Source: an uncultured Lachnospiraceae bacterium
GTDB lineage: Bacteria > Bacillota > Clostridia > Lachnospirales > Lachnospiraceae
NCBI GenBank assembly: GCA_944380605.1
Contig: CALWIA010000017.1
Coordinates: forward strand, 1 to 53,791
DNA: 53,791 nt
Direction: 5' to 3'
A model generated the notes under the pieces. That model worked only from the letters and a program-made list of their open reading frames with translations, was not told the DNA's origin and did no database searches. Positions within the stretch are counted from its first letter, which is position 1. The number at the start of each line of letters is the position of its first letter. Below are positions 35,814 to 45,371 of the stretch, piece after piece. The translations under genes were made by a program, and so were the position numbers.

Positions 35814-36057
35814 AGCCGTATCCCGCTTCCTTTTTTATTATGGTATTCCGGCAGGCAGAAAATGTTGAGCCCTCTCTTTCTTCTTCCTTGCGGATTCCTT
35901 GCTCCTTCCTTTCACCCGTCTTAAGAATTTCTTCATAATCTATTTAAACAATCTACAATCTTTTCCGGCCCTCTTATGTTATACTTTAACCATAATAAAT
36001 GTACCGATCACAATCCTTTATCCTTTGAAAAATCCTAATCCTAAAGAAAAAGAGTTA

Positions 36058-36081
36058 CCCCGTATCTGTCCGGATACGGGG
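36058..36081 (-). terminator. Terminator after lysA
   Basis: The arms CCCCGTATC (36058-36066) and GATACGGGG (36073-36081) form a perfect nine-bp stem. The minus-strand tail is TAACTCTTTTTCTTT. The rest of the gap to 35813 is AT-rich, and I see no clear promoter or gene in it. Confidence 0.85.
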
Positions 36082-36097
36082 CATTTTCTTTCCCTTT

Positions 36098-37366
36098 TTA
36101 CAGGTATTTTTTCATGATATCGCAGAAGTCGAAAGTGGCGAAATAGTCCTTCGGCGTCTCCGCCCGGCGGATCATCTCCACGGATCCGTCTTCTTTCAGC
36201 AGCAGTTCCGCCGATTTTAACTTTCCGTTGTAATTGTAGCCCATGGCGAACCCGTGGGCGCCGGTGTCGTGGATCACCAGCAGATCTCCGGTCTGGATTT
36301 CCGGCAGCATCCGGTCTATGGCGAATTTGTCGTTGTTTTCGCAGAGAGACCCTACCACGTCGTATTTGTGGTCGCAGGGAAGATTTTCTTTTCCCATAAC
36401 CGTGATGTGGTGATAGGCGCCGTACATGGCCGGCCGCATCAGGTTGACGGCGCAGGCGTCTACGCCGATATATTCCTTGTGGGTATGCTTCTCATGGATC
36501 GCCCTGGTCACCAGGCATCCGTAAGGCGCCAGCATAAACCGTCCCAGCTCCGTATACAGCGCCACGTCGCCCATGCCCGCCGGCACCAGCACTTCCTCAT
36601 AGACCTTCCGCACCCCTTCTCCGATGACGCGGATATCGTTGGGCTCCTGGTCCGGCCGATAGGGGATTCCAATGCCGCCGGACAGGTTGATAAAGCGGAT
36701 GTCCGCCCCGGTCTCTTCCTTCAGCTGCACCGCCACGTCAAACAGCACCTTTGCCAGCATGGGATAATACTCGTTGGTCACCGTATTGCTGGCCAGAAAC
36801 GCGTGGATGCCGAACCGCTTTGCGCCTTTTTCCTTCAGAATCCGGAAGGCGTCAAACAGCTGCTCCGTGGTCATGCCGTATTTGGCGTCGCCGGGATTGT
36901 CCATGATGTCGTTGCTGATCTGGAACAGGCCGCCGGGGTTGTAGCGGCAGCAGATGGTCTCCGGAATATATCCGATGGTTTCTTCCAGGCAGCGGATATG
37001 GGTGATGTCGTCCAGGTTGATAATGGCGCCCAGGTCTGCCGCCATCCGGAATTCCTCCGGCGGCGTGTCGTTGGAAGAAAACATGATGTCATGGCCGGAA
37101 AAGCCGCAAGCGTCGGACATCAACAGTTCCGTCAGAGAAGAGCAGTCCGTGCCGCAGCCATATTCCTGCAGGATTTTCAGAATAAACGGGTTCGGCGTGG
37201 CCTTTACGGCAAAATACTCCCGGAAGCCGGGATTCCAGGCAAATGCCTCTTTCAGCCGTCTGGCATTTTCCCGGATCCCCCGCTCATCGTACAGATGAAA
37301 CGGCGTCGGATAGGTCTTTGTGATCTCCTGCAGCTGCGAAAGTGTTGCGAATGTCTTTTTTTCCAC
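36098..37366 (-). CDS. lysA: Diaminopimelate decarboxylase
   Basis: This 422-residue fold-III PLP enzyme converts meso-diaminopimelate to lysine. The PLP lysine is Lys55 in YFAVKATPNP. Other family landmarks are changed: the glycine-rich phosphate loop is LSGGIGIPY, the usual EPGR is ELGR, and the cysteine motif near the active site is GSLCENNDKFA. The start is a GTG at 37366, eight bases after AGGAA, which gives MEKKTFATLSQ; the open frame further upstream runs through a large hairpin. It follows pyk on the same strand. A related decarboxylase activity cannot be excluded. Confidence 0.85.
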   Translation of the reverse strand: MEKKTFATLSQLQEITKTYPTPFHLYDERGIRENARRLKEAFAWNPGFREYFAVKATPNPFILKILQEYGCGTDCSSLTELLMSDACGFSGHDIMFSSNDTPPEEFRMAADLGAIINLDDITHIRCLEETIGYIPETICCRYNPGGLFQISNDIMDNPGDAKYGMTTEQLFDAFRILKEKGAKRFGIHAFLASNTVTNEYYPMLAKVLFDVAVQLKEETGADIRFINLSGGIGIPYRPDQEPNDIRVIGEGVRKVYEEVLVPAGMGDVALYTELGRFMLAPYGCLVTRAIHEKHTHKEYIGVDACAVNLMRPAMYGAYHHITVMGKENLPCDHKYDVVGSLCENNDKFAIDRMLPEIQTGDLLVIHDTGAHGFAMGYNYNGKLKSAELLLKEDGSVEMIRRAETPKDYFATFDFCDIMKKYL

Positions 37367-37422
37367 TTTGTATGTTCCTCTCTTTCTCTGTATTTCTCTG
37401 CGCCGCGGCGCTCCGGACGCGG

Positions 37423-37479
37423 ACGGGGTCCTCCCCGCAGGCCTCCCCATCGGAAGACGCCTGCGGCGAAGGACCCCGT
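37423..37479 (-). other. Large GC-rich hairpin between pyk and lysA
   Basis: The outer arms ACGGGGTCCT (37423-37432) and AGGACCCCGT (37470-37479) and inner arms CCGCAGGC (37435-37442) and GCCTGCGG (37459-37466) pair perfectly. On the minus strand no T-run follows, so it is not a standard terminator. It may reduce read-through or protect the 3' end of the pyk transcript. Confidence 0.7.
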
Positions 37480-37496
37480 TGTCCTGTCATTCGGTT

Positions 37497-38936
37497 TTAT
37501 TCTACCGTTACAATCCGCATAATATTGGTCTGAGCCGCCGGCTCATGCCGTTTTTCAAAATCTACCACACCGGCGGTAAACACCACCAGATCTCCGGACT
37601 TGAGAATGCCCTTTTCCTCCAGCAGGTCGATGGAAGAATCGATCATCTCGTCGGTGGAATCCGCCCGCTTGGCCAGATGGGGCTCCACGCCCCAGCAGAT
37701 CTGCATCTGCCGCACGCTGGACGCACTGGGAGACAGTCCGTAGATCTGCACGCCCGGTCTCCACTTGGACAGAAGCCGGGTGGTAAATCCGCTGATGCTG
37801 GGTGCCACAATGGCCTTGGCATTCAGGTCGTGGGCCGTCGATACCGTGGAGAAGCACACCGCGTTGGAAATGTTGTTGCGGTTGTCCGCGGAAATCTTTC
37901 TCTGCCGGTAAGCGCTGTAGTCCAGATGCCGTTCCGTCTCTTCCACAATCTGCACCATCATCTTCAGCGCTTCAATGGGATGCCGGCCCATAGCCGTCTC
38001 GCCGGACAGCATAACCACGTCGGTGCCGTCGTATACGGCGTTGGCCACGTCCGTCACCTCCGCCCGGGTGGGACGGGGATTGCGGATCATGGAATCCAGC
38101 ATCTGGGTCGCCGTAATTACCGGCTTGCAGGCCTCGTTGCACTTGCGGATAATGGTCTTCTGAATAAACGGCACCTGTTCCGGGGGAATCTCCACGCCCA
38201 TATCGCCTCTGGCTACCATAATGCCGTCGCTGGCCTCGATAATGGCGTCCAGATTTTCAATGCCTTCCGCGTTTTCAATCTTGGCGATGACGCCCATTCT
38301 GGCGCCCTCTTCCTCCAGGATTTTCTTGATTTCATAGATGGCGTCGGCGGTGCGCACAAAGGAAGCCGCGATAAAGTCGAAGCCCTGGGCGATGCCGAAA
38401 CGGATGTCTTCTTTATCCTTTTCCGTCAGCGCCGGCAGCTTGATCTTGACATTGGGCACATTGACGCCTTTGCGCATGCCCAGTTCGCCGCCGTTGAGCA
38501 CCCGGCAGACGATATCCGTGCCGTTTTCCACCGCTTCTACTTCCAGCTCAATCAGGCCGTCGTCGATCAGAATCCGGTTGCCCGGCTTTACGTCCTCCGG
38601 CAGTCCTGCGTAATTGATATAGCCGATTTTGTCGTCGCCCACGATCTCCCGGGTGGTCAGCACATAGGTCTGGCCATCTTCCAGCATCACCTTTTTCTCG
38701 TCCTTCAGTACGCCGGTGCGGATCTCCGGTCCCTTGGTATCCAGCAGCGCCGCGATGGGAAGCCCCAGTCCGCTGCGCACGATTTTCAGCAGTTCCAGAC
38801 GCTTTCTGTGTTCTTCATGATCGCCATGGGAAAAATTGAATCTGGCGATATCCATTCCATTTTTGGCCAGCCCTTCCATGATGCTGAATTTGTCCGTATT
38901 GGGCCCCATGGTGCAGATAATCTTTGTTTTTTTCAT
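37497..38936 (-). CDS. pyk: Pyruvate kinase
   Basis: This 479-residue protein makes pyruvate and ATP from phosphoenolpyruvate and ADP. It begins MKKTKIICTMGPNTD with the conserved RFNFSHG segment at about 33-39. The metal and substrate motif is IMVARGDMGVEIP, with KKTIIRKCNEACKPVITATQMLDSM just after it. The C-terminal domain is complete, but the extra PEP-utiliser-like domain found in Bacillus Pyk is absent. The start at 38936 follows GGAGGAG six bases upstream; the 65 extra codons before it overlap the rhomboid gene. Confidence 0.97.
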   Translation of the reverse strand: MKKTKIICTMGPNTDKFSIMEGLAKNGMDIARFNFSHGDHEEHRKRLELLKIVRSGLGLPIAALLDTKGPEIRTGVLKDEKKVMLEDGQTYVLTTREIVGDDKIGYINYAGLPEDVKPGNRILIDDGLIELEVEAVENGTDIVCRVLNGGELGMRKGVNVPNVKIKLPALTEKDKEDIRFGIAQGFDFIAASFVRTADAIYEIKKILEEEGARMGVIAKIENAEGIENLDAIIEASDGIMVARGDMGVEIPPEQVPFIQKTIIRKCNEACKPVITATQMLDSMIRNPRPTRAEVTDVANAVYDGTDVVMLSGETAMGRHPIEALKMMVQIVEETERHLDYSAYRQRKISADNRNNISNAVCFSTVSTAHDLNAKAIVAPSISGFTTRLLSKWRPGVQIYGLSPSASSVRQMQICWGVEPHLAKRADSTDEMIDSSIDLLEEKGILKSGDLVVFTAGVVDFEKRHEPAAQTNIMRIVTVE

Positions 38937-38992
38937 ATGCGCTCCTCCATTCCTGCTTTCCTCGCGTCGGCTTTCCAAACAGCCGTCCGTCT

Positions 38993-39862
38993 TTATTCCG
39001 ACCTGTCCTCCGTCACATGCCTGTGGGTATACAGGTGGTCCTGGCAGTATTCCAGATTGCCCGCGCATTTCGAGCAGTACCGGAATTCCAGATCTTCCCC
39101 ATCGGCCTCCGTCCGGCCGCATACCGCGCACCGATGACGGGTCCCTCCTTTGGGGATGATTTTCGCCTGGCGCTTAAACTCCTGCCTGCGCCGGATTTCC
39201 CTGGGGCTGACGCGGCCCGTGTTGCGGGTCATCAGGAAAAACACCAGGAAATTGGCCAAAGACAGGACAATGGCGCAGCGGTCGGCCATATTGCCCATCA
39301 GGAAGCTGTAGGCAAAAAAGATACCGTCCACAATCGCCAGCACCTTCGCCTTCACCGGCAGCACCATAAACAGCAGAAATTCCAGGTTGGGGTACACCGC
39401 CGCGAAGGCAAAAAACAGCGAAAAATTGAGATACACCGTGGTCAGAATCCAGCGCTGTCCAAATACCAGGTATCCCACCAGAGCGGCCAGCACGTGTCCC
39501 AGCACGCCCATAAAGAAATACACGTTAAAGCGGAACGCGCCCCAGGTCCGTTCCAGATTCATGCCCAGGGAGTAATACAGGGACAGAGCGATTCCGTTAA
39601 ACAGCAGATCCGAAAACAGGGAACCGGCGGACGAACCCAGCGGCGCCATGGACCCCATAGGCGGAAACAGCAGAAACGTGACGATCCGCCACACCTGCCC
39701 CCGCAGAATGGATGGCGCGTCCAGGCACAGATACTGCCAGTACAGCATGGGATACAGCATCTGGATCACGATTCCGATTCCATACAGAATCATAATGTAG
39801 TACATCAGATTCCGAATGGCGTATCTGCCGAATTTCCGTTCCATTTTATAAAAAAACTTCAT
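38993..39862 (-). CDS. Rhomboid-like membrane protein with C-terminal zinc-finger tail
   Basis: This 289-residue protein has six likely membrane helices between about 18 and 212 in a rhomboid-fold arrangement. There is no GxSG serine motif; the matching region reads GVLGHVLAALVG. It is therefore probably an inactive rhomboid relative. A basic linker (REIRRRQEFKRQ) leads to a cytoplasmic tail with Cys245, Cys248, Cys263, Cys266, Cys273, His276, His280 and His282, suggesting one or two zinc sites. It starts 15 bases after corA. No function is known to me. Confidence 0.8.
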   Translation of the reverse strand: MKFFYKMERKFGRYAIRNLMYYIMILYGIGIVIQMLYPMLYWQYLCLDAPSILRGQVWRIVTFLLFPPMGSMAPLGSSAGSLFSDLLFNGIALSLYYSLGMNLERTWGAFRFNVYFFMGVLGHVLAALVGYLVFGQRWILTTVYLNFSLFFAFAAVYPNLEFLLFMVLPVKAKVLAIVDGIFFAYSFLMGNMADRCAIVLSLANFLVFFLMTRNTGRVSPREIRRRQEFKRQAKIIPKGGTRHRCAVCGRTEADGEDLEFRYCSKCAGNLEYCQDHLYTHRHVTEDRSE

Positions 39863-39877
39863 GCGTTCTTCCTTTTC

Positions 39878-40819
39878 TTAAAACAGATCCTTTTTGGAAA
39901 AAATCATCGCCACCACCAGCGACAGAAGCGCCGCGAACCCCAGCACGATCCAGAAGCCGTGAACGCTTCCGGCAAAGGGGATGCCCGCCGGATTCACATT
40001 CATGCCGTAAAAGCTGGCCACCATGGTGGGAATGGACATGACGATGGTCACCGTCGCCAGAAACTTCATGACGATGTTTAAGTTGTTGGAAATCACCGAC
40101 GCGAAGGCGTCCATAGTTCCGCTCAAAATGTCGCTGTATATATTGGCCATCTCAATGGCCTGCTTGTTTTCTACGATAACGTCTTCCAGAAAATCCTCGT
40201 CTTCCGGGTACTTTTTGATCTTCTCCGTCCGCAGAAGTTTCTCCAACACCACCTCGTTGGAACGCAGCGACGTGATAAAATACACCAGGCTCTTTTCCAG
40301 TTCCAGCAGTTCGATCAGCTCCCGGTTTCTCTGGGACCGGTGCAGCGTCTGCTCCACCGCGGTGCTCTTCTTGTCGATGATCCGCAGGTACTGCAGGTAC
40401 AGAGACGCGTTCCGGTACAGAATCTGCAGAATAAACCGGGTTTTCATATACGTATGGAAGTCCTTGACCCGGCCGTCCATAAAGGCGGTCAGCACCGGCG
40501 TCTCCTCCAGGCAGACGGTGATAATGGCCTGCTCCGTGGTGAGGATGCCCAGCGGTATGGTCACATACCAGTCCTTTCCGCTCCGTTCCTCAATGGTGGG
40601 GATATCCACCAGCACCAGGGAATACTGGTCTTCCACTTCGATACGGGACCGTTCTTCTTCATCCAGCGGCGCCCGCACGTGGTCCGGGTCAATGCCGTAT
40701 CGCTGGGAAACCTCCAGAATCTCCGTGGCAGTGGGATCCGTCAGCGCGATCCACGCGCCGGCCTGGGGCTCGTCCTTCTGATGAACCGTTCCGTTTTCCG
40801 TCATAAAAATCTGAATCAT
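39878..40819 (-). CDS. corA: CorA-family magnesium/divalent cation transporter
   Basis: This 313-residue protein has a large N-terminal cytoplasmic domain with a long helix, and two C-terminal membrane helices. The signature GMN (272-274, within YGMNVNP) forms the pore entrance. The protein ends in a short basic tail (FSKKDLF). It is the first gene after a consensus promoter, with the rhomboid-like gene downstream. The short leader leaves no room for an Mg2+ riboswitch. Confidence 0.95.
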   Translation of the reverse strand: MIQIFMTENGTVHQKDEPQAGAWIALTDPTATEILEVSQRYGIDPDHVRAPLDEEERSRIEVEDQYSLVLVDIPTIEERSGKDWYVTIPLGILTTEQAIITVCLEETPVLTAFMDGRVKDFHTYMKTRFILQILYRNASLYLQYLRIIDKKSTAVEQTLHRSQRNRELIELLELEKSLVYFITSLRSNEVVLEKLLRTEKIKKYPEDEDFLEDVIVENKQAIEMANIYSDILSGTMDAFASVISNNLNIVMKFLATVTIVMSIPTMVASFYGMNVNPAGIPFAGSVHGFWIVLGFAALLSLVVAMIFSKKDLF

Positions 40820-40856
40820 GGTCTCACCTCTTTTTCAGGCCGTCATTGACTCTACC

Positions 40857-40885
40857 ATTATAGGTTCTGAGCCGCCGTTTGTCAA
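40857..40885 (-). promoter_or_regulatory. Consensus promoter for corA
   Basis: TTGACA (40880-40885), a 17-bp spacer and TATAAT (40857-40862) on the minus strand. This is a perfect sigma-A match, about 30 bases before the corA start. Confidence 0.92.
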
Positions 40886-40948
40886 ACGATTCAGCATTTT
40901 CACCGCTATTTTACCCGGTGTTTACGGTTTTTTAACACCTTCTTCCAA

Positions 40949-40977
40949 TTGTATTCTTTTGTCTTTTATGGTAAACT
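40949..40977 (+). promoter_or_regulatory. Promoter for the giant activase gene
   Basis: TTGTAT (40949-40954), a 17-bp spacer and an extended -10, TGGTAAACT (hexamer 40972-40977), on the plus strand, divergent from the corA promoter. Confidence 0.6.
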
Positions 40978-40994
40978 TGCTACGGAATTTATGC

Positions 40995-41025
40995 AAAGGA
41001 GGCAGGGGGATTCCCCGAATACATG
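40995..41025 (+). promoter_or_regulatory. Ribosome binding site separated from ATG by a hairpin
   Basis: A strong AAAGGAGG (40995-41002) lies 20 bases before the ATG at 41023, too far for normal use. Between them GGGG-GATT-CCCC (41005-41016) can form a stem. If it folds, the effective spacing falls to eight bases. No alternative in-frame start codon exists in between. Confidence 0.7.
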
Positions 41026-44000
41026 AATCAGTACTATGCTTTGGGAATCGACATTGGTTCCACTACCGTCAAAATCGTTATCACCTCCGGTGAAGACCAT
41101 ACGCCTTCCGCAGGCATTATTTTTTCCGATTATGAACGGCATTATGCCAACATTCAGGAAACACTGGCCGCGCTTTTAAAGCGGGCTTATGAGCAGCTGG
41201 GACCCATTACGCTCCATCCCATGATCACCGGTTCCGGCGGACTGACTCTTTCCAGGCACCTGCAGGTGCCTTTTGTTCAGGAGGTTGTGGCCGTGGCCGC
41301 TTCCCTCCAGGACTACGCGCCTCAGACCGACGTGGCCATTGAGCTGGGCGGCGAGGACGCGAAGATCATATACTTCACCAACGGCATCGACCAGCGGATG
41401 AACGGCATCTGCGCCGGCGGCACCGGCTCTTTTATCGACCAGATGGCCTCCCTGCTGCAGACCGACGCGGCGGGACTCAACGAGTACGCGAAAAACTATC
41501 AGATGATCTACCCCATCGCGGCCCGGTGCGGCGTATTTGCCAAATCCGACATCCAGCCGCTGATCAACGAAGGCGCCACCCGGGAAGATCTGGCCGCTTC
41601 CATTTTCCAGGCAGTGGTCAACCAGACCATCAGCGGCCTGGCCTGCGGCAAGCCCATCCGGGGCAACGTGGCCTTTTTAGGCGGGCCGCTCCATTTTCTT
41701 TCGGAACTGCGGGCCGCTTTTGTGCGCACCCTGCATCTGACGCCGGAGCAGACCATTGCCCCGGACCACTCCCATCTGTTTGCCGCTCTGGGCGCCGCCA
41801 TGAACAGCAAAGAAGACGTACATATTCCGCTGGAAGACCTGATCAGCCAGCTGGAAAACGGCGTCCAGATGGAGTTCGAAGTCAAGCGCATGGAGCCCCT
41901 GTTCCGGGATGAAGACGAATACGCCGCTTTCCTGGACCGCCATCAGAAGCACTGTGTCCGGACGGCACCGCTGGCCGGCTACGAAGGCCGGTGCTACCTG
42001 GGCATCGACGCCGGCTCCACCACCACCAAAGTGGCGCTGGTGGGAGAAGACGGCTCCCTGCTTTATGACTTTTACAGCAGCAACAACGGCAGCCCTCTGG
42101 CCACGGCCATCCGCTCCATGCGGGAAATCCGGGCGCTGCTGCCGCCGAAGGCCCGCATCGCCTGGTCCTGTTCCACCGGCTACGGAGAGGCCCTGTTAAA
42201 GGCTGCTCTGATGCTGGATGAGGGGGAAGTGGAAACCATCGCCCACTACTACGCCGCCAAGTTTTTCGATCCCGACGTGGACTGCATTCTGGACATCGGC
42301 GGCCAGGACATGAAATGCATCAAGATCAAAGACAACAGCGTGGACAGCGTGCAGCTTAACGAAGCCTGTTCCTCCGGCTGCGGCTCGTTTATTGAAACCT
42401 TCGCCAAATCCCTGAACTATTCGGTGGAGGACTTTGCCAGAGAAGCCCTGTTTGCCGGCAACCCCACCGACCTGGGGTCCCGCTGCACGGTTTTCATGAA
42501 CTCCAACGTCAAGCAGGCCCAGAAAGAAGGCGCTTCCGTCGCCGACATCTCCGCCGGCCTGGCCTACTCGGTCATCAAAAACGCGCTGTACAAAGTTATC
42601 AAGATTACCAGCCCGGCCGATCTGGGCTCCCACGTGGTGGTGCAGGGCGGCACCTTCTACAACGACGCGGTGCTGCGCAGCTTTGAGAAAATCTCTGGCT
42701 GCGAAGCCGTCCGCCCCGATATCGCCGGCATTATGGGCGCCTTCGGCGCGGCCCTTATCGCCAGGGAACGGTATGAAGAGGGAAAACAGACCTCCATGCT
42801 GCCGCTGGACAAGATCATCGCACTGAAATACAATACCTCCATGGCCCGCTGCAAAGGCTGCACCAACCGCTGCGTGCTGACCATCAACCGCTTTGAGGGC
42901 GGCCGGCAGTTTATCAGCGGCAACCGCTGCGAGCGGGGGCTGGGAAAGGAAAAAGCCAAAAAGGACATTCCCAACCTGTTCGACTACAAATACCATCGGA
43001 TCTTCGACTACGAGTCTCTGACGCCGGACTGCGCTCCCCGGGGCGTCATCGGCATCCCCAGAGTGCTGAACTTTTACGAAAACTATCCCTTCTGGGCCAC
43101 CTTCTTTAAGGAACTGGGATTTTCCGTGGTACTGTCGCCCCAGTCCACCCGGAACATCTACGAGCTGGGCATCGAATCCATTCCCAGCGAGTCGGAATGC
43201 TATCCGGCCAAGCTGGCCCACGGCCATATTTCCTGGCTGATCGCCCAGGGCGTCAAGACCATTTTCTACCCCTGCATTCCCTACGAGCGGAATGAGCAGC
43301 CGGGCGCCGGCAACCACTACAACTGCCCCATGGTTACTTCCTATGCGGAAAACATCAAAAACAACGTGGAGGAACTGAAGGAGCAGAACATCCGCTTCCT
43401 GAATCCCTTCATGGCCTTTACCAACGAAGAGGTGCTGACCCGGCAGCTGGTGGTCCAGTTTGACAAAGAATTCGGCATTCCCGCCGGGGAAGTGCAGGCA
43501 GCCGCCCACAAAGCCTGGGAGGAACTGCTGGCTTCCCGAAACGATCTGCAGAAAAAGGGCGAAGAGACCATTGCCTGGCTGAAGGAGCACGGACGGCACG
43601 GCATCGTGCTGGCCGGACGGCCCTACCACATCGACCCGGAGATTCACCACGGCATTCCGGAAATGATTACTTCTTACGGCCTGGCGGTGCTGACGGAAGA
43701 TTCCATCTCCCATCTGGGCACGGTGGAGCGGCCATTAATCGTTACGGACCAGTGGATGTACCATTCCCGGCTGTACGCGGCGGCTTCCTACGTCAAGACC
43801 AGCGACTGCCTGGACTTAATCCAGCTCAACTCCTTCGGCTGCGGCCTGGACGCCGTCACCACCGACCAGGTCCACGACATTCTGGCCTCTGCCGGCAAAA
43901 TCTATACCGTATTGAAAATCGACGAAGTCAACAACCTGGGCGCCGCCCGGATCCGGGTCCGTTCCCTGATCGCCGCCCTCCGGGTCCGCGACTCGTCCCA

Positions 44001-45279
44001 CTACCAGCGCCATGTGGTCTCCAGCGCCTACAACCGGGTCATTTTCACCAAGGAGATGAAAAAAGACTACACGCTGCTGTGTCCCCAGATGTCGCCCATC
44101 CACTTCGATCTGATCGAACCGGCCATCCGGTCCTTCGGCTACAAAGTGGAAGTGCTTCAGAACGACAACCGTTCCGCCATCGACGTGGGACTGCAGTACG
44201 TCAACAACGACGCCTGCTATCCTTCCCTGATCGTCATCGGACAGATTATGGAGGCCCTGCTGTCCGGCAAATACGACTTAAACCGCACGGCCGTGCTGAT
44301 GAGCCAGACCGGCGGCGGCTGCCGTGCGTCCAACTACATCGGCTTTATCCGCCGCGCCCTGGAAAAGGCCGGCATGCCCCAGATCCCGGTGATCTCCATC
44401 AACGCCAACGGCATGGAGACCAACCCCGGCTTCCGCTTTACGCCGGCTCTGCTGACTAAGGCCATGCAGGCCGTGGTATACGGCGACATTTTCATGCGGG
44501 CGCTGTACGCCACCCGGCCCTACGAAAAGGACCCCGGCTCCGCCAACGCCCTGCACCAGACCTGGAAGCAGCGCTGCGTCGCCTCCCTGTCCAAGCGGGC
44601 CCCGTCCATGGTGGAATTCAACCGCAACATCCGGGGCATCATCCGGGACTTTGACAATCTGCCCCGGCTGGACATCCGCAAGCCAAAGGTAGGCGTCGTG
44701 GGAGAAATCCTGGTGAAGTTCTCGCCCCTGGCCAACAACCACATTGTGGATCTGCTGGAATCCGAAGGCGCGGAGGCCGTTATGCCGGATCTTATGGACT
44801 TTTTGCTGTACTGCTTCTACAACAGCAATTTTAAGGCGGAAAACCTGGGCGGCAAAACTTCCACCGCCCGGCTGTGCAACCTGGGGATCTCCTTGCTGGA
44901 GTACTTCCGCAAGGTGGCCCGGAAAGAATTTCTGGCCAGCCGCCACTTTACGGCGCCTTCCCGCATCCAGGATCTGGCGGAAATGGCCAAATCCTTCGTT
45001 TCCCTGGGCAACCAGACCGGCGAAGGGTGGTTTCTGACCGGCGAAATGCTGGAGCTGATCCATAGCGGCACCACCAATATCGTCTGCACCCAGCCCTTCG
45101 GCTGCCTGCCTAACCACATTGTGGGCAAAGGCGTCATCAAGGAGCTGCGCAAGGCTTACCCACAGTCCAACATCATCGCCGTGGACTACGACCCCGGCGC
45201 CAGCGAGGTCAACCAGTTGAACCGGATCAAACTGATGCTGGCCACCGCCCAGAAAAATCTGCAGGCACAGCCGACGTAA
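41023..45279 (+). CDS. Giant acyl-CoA dehydratase activase-related protein with two ATPase domains
   Basis: This 1418-residue protein starts with two BadF/HgdC-type ASKHA ATPase domains. The first (about 6-255) has [10 protein letters not shown] and cluster-type cysteines Cys130 and Cys169. The second (about 323-590) has [10 protein letters not shown] with Cys449 and Cys488 (extra Cys453). A cysteine cluster follows (Cys610, Cys613, Cys617, Cys636). Then come a DUF2229-like region (from about 674) and a C-terminal segment (about 980-1400) related to dehydratase component D. HgdC-type dimers hold one [4Fe-4S] cluster and use ATP to drive low-potential electron transfer, so this may be a self-contained ATP-driven reductase. 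The substrate is unknown. It is alone between a divergent promoter and a terminator. Confidence 0.92.
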   Translation: MNQYYALGIDIGSTTVKIVITSGEDHTPSAGIIFSDYERHYANIQETLAALLKRAYEQLGPITLHPMITGSGGLTLSRHLQVPFVQEVVAVAASLQDYAPQTDVAIELGGEDAKIIYFTNGIDQRMNGICAGGTGSFIDQMASLLQTDAAGLNEYAKNYQMIYPIAARCGVFAKSDIQPLINEGATREDLAASIFQAVVNQTISGLACGKPIRGNVAFLGGPLHFLSELRAAFVRTLHLTPEQTIAPDHSHLFAALGAAMNSKEDVHIPLEDLISQLENGVQMEFEVKRMEPLFRDEDEYAAFLDRHQKHCVRTAPLAGYEGRCYLGIDAGSTTTKVALVGEDGSLLYDFYSSNNGSPLATAIRSMREIRALLPPKARIAWSCSTGYGEALLKAALMLDEGEVETIAHYYAAKFFDPDVDCILDIGGQDMKCIKIKDNSVDSVQLNEACSSGCGSFIETFAKSLNYSVEDFAREALFAGNPTDLGSRCTVFMNSNVKQAQKEGASVADISAGLAYSVIKNALYKVIKITSPADLGSHVVVQGGTFYNDAVLRSFEKISGCEAVRPDIAGIMGAFGAALIARERYEEGKQTSMLPLDKIIALKYNTSMARCKGCTNRCVLTINRFEGGRQFISGNRCERGLGKEKAKKDIPNLFDYKYHRIFDYESLTPDCAPRGVIGIPRVLNFYENYPFWATFFKELGFSVVLSPQSTRNIYELGIESIPSESECYPAKLAHGHISWLIAQGVKTIFYPCIPYERNEQPGAGNHYNCPMVTSYAENIKNNVEELKEQNIRFLNPFMAFTNEEVLTRQLVVQFDKEFGIPAGEVQAAAHKAWEELLASRNDLQKKGEETIAWLKEHGRHGIVLAGRPYHIDPEIHHGIPEMITSYGLAVLTEDSISHLGTVERPLIVTDQWMYHSRLYAAASYVKTSDCLDLIQLNSFGCGLDAVTTDQVHDILASAGKIYTVLKIDEVNNLGAARIRVRSLIAALRVRDSSHYQRHVVSSAYNRVIFTKEMKKDYTLLCPQMSPIHFDLIEPAIRSFGYKVEVLQNDNRSAIDVGLQYVNNDACYPSLIVIGQIMEALLSGKYDLNRTAVLMSQTGGGCRASNYIGFIRRALEKAGMPQIPVISINANGMETNPGFRFTPALLTKAMQAVVYGDIFMRALYATRPYEKDPGSANALHQTWKQRCVASLSKRAPSMVEFNRNIRGIIRDFDNLPRLDIRKPKVGVVGEILVKFSPLANNHIVDLLESEGAEAVMPDLMDFLLYCFYNSNFKAENLGGKTSTARLCNLGISLLEYFRKVARKEFLASRHFTAPSRIQDLAEMAKSFVSLGNQTGEGWFLTGEMLELIHSGTTNIVCTQPFGCLPNHIVGKGVIKELRKAYPQSNIIAVDYDPGASEVNQLNRIKLMLATAQKNLQAQPT

Positions 45280-45295
45280 ACCGAATAAAAAAGCA

Positions 45296-45355
45296 AAAAA
45301 CGGAGCCGCTGCTCCACAGAGGATTTCTCATCTGTTTCGCAGCGGCTCCGTTTTT
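45296..45355. terminator. Bidirectional terminator between the activase gene and glyA
   Basis: The arms 45296-45312 (AAAAACGGAGCCGCTGC) and 45339-45355 are perfectly complementary over 17 bp, with a 26-base loop and T-runs on both strands. It serves the two convergent genes. Confidence 0.93.
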
Positions 45356-45371
45356 GCGCAGATCCGGCCGA

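Noticed and set aside
40820..40856. Mg2+ (M-box/ykoK) riboswitch before corA
   Set aside because: The distance from promoter to start is only about 30 bases.
42196..43713. 505-codon minus-strand frame inside the activase gene
   Set aside because: It is antisense to a gene with many conserved motifs and has no promoter or family features.
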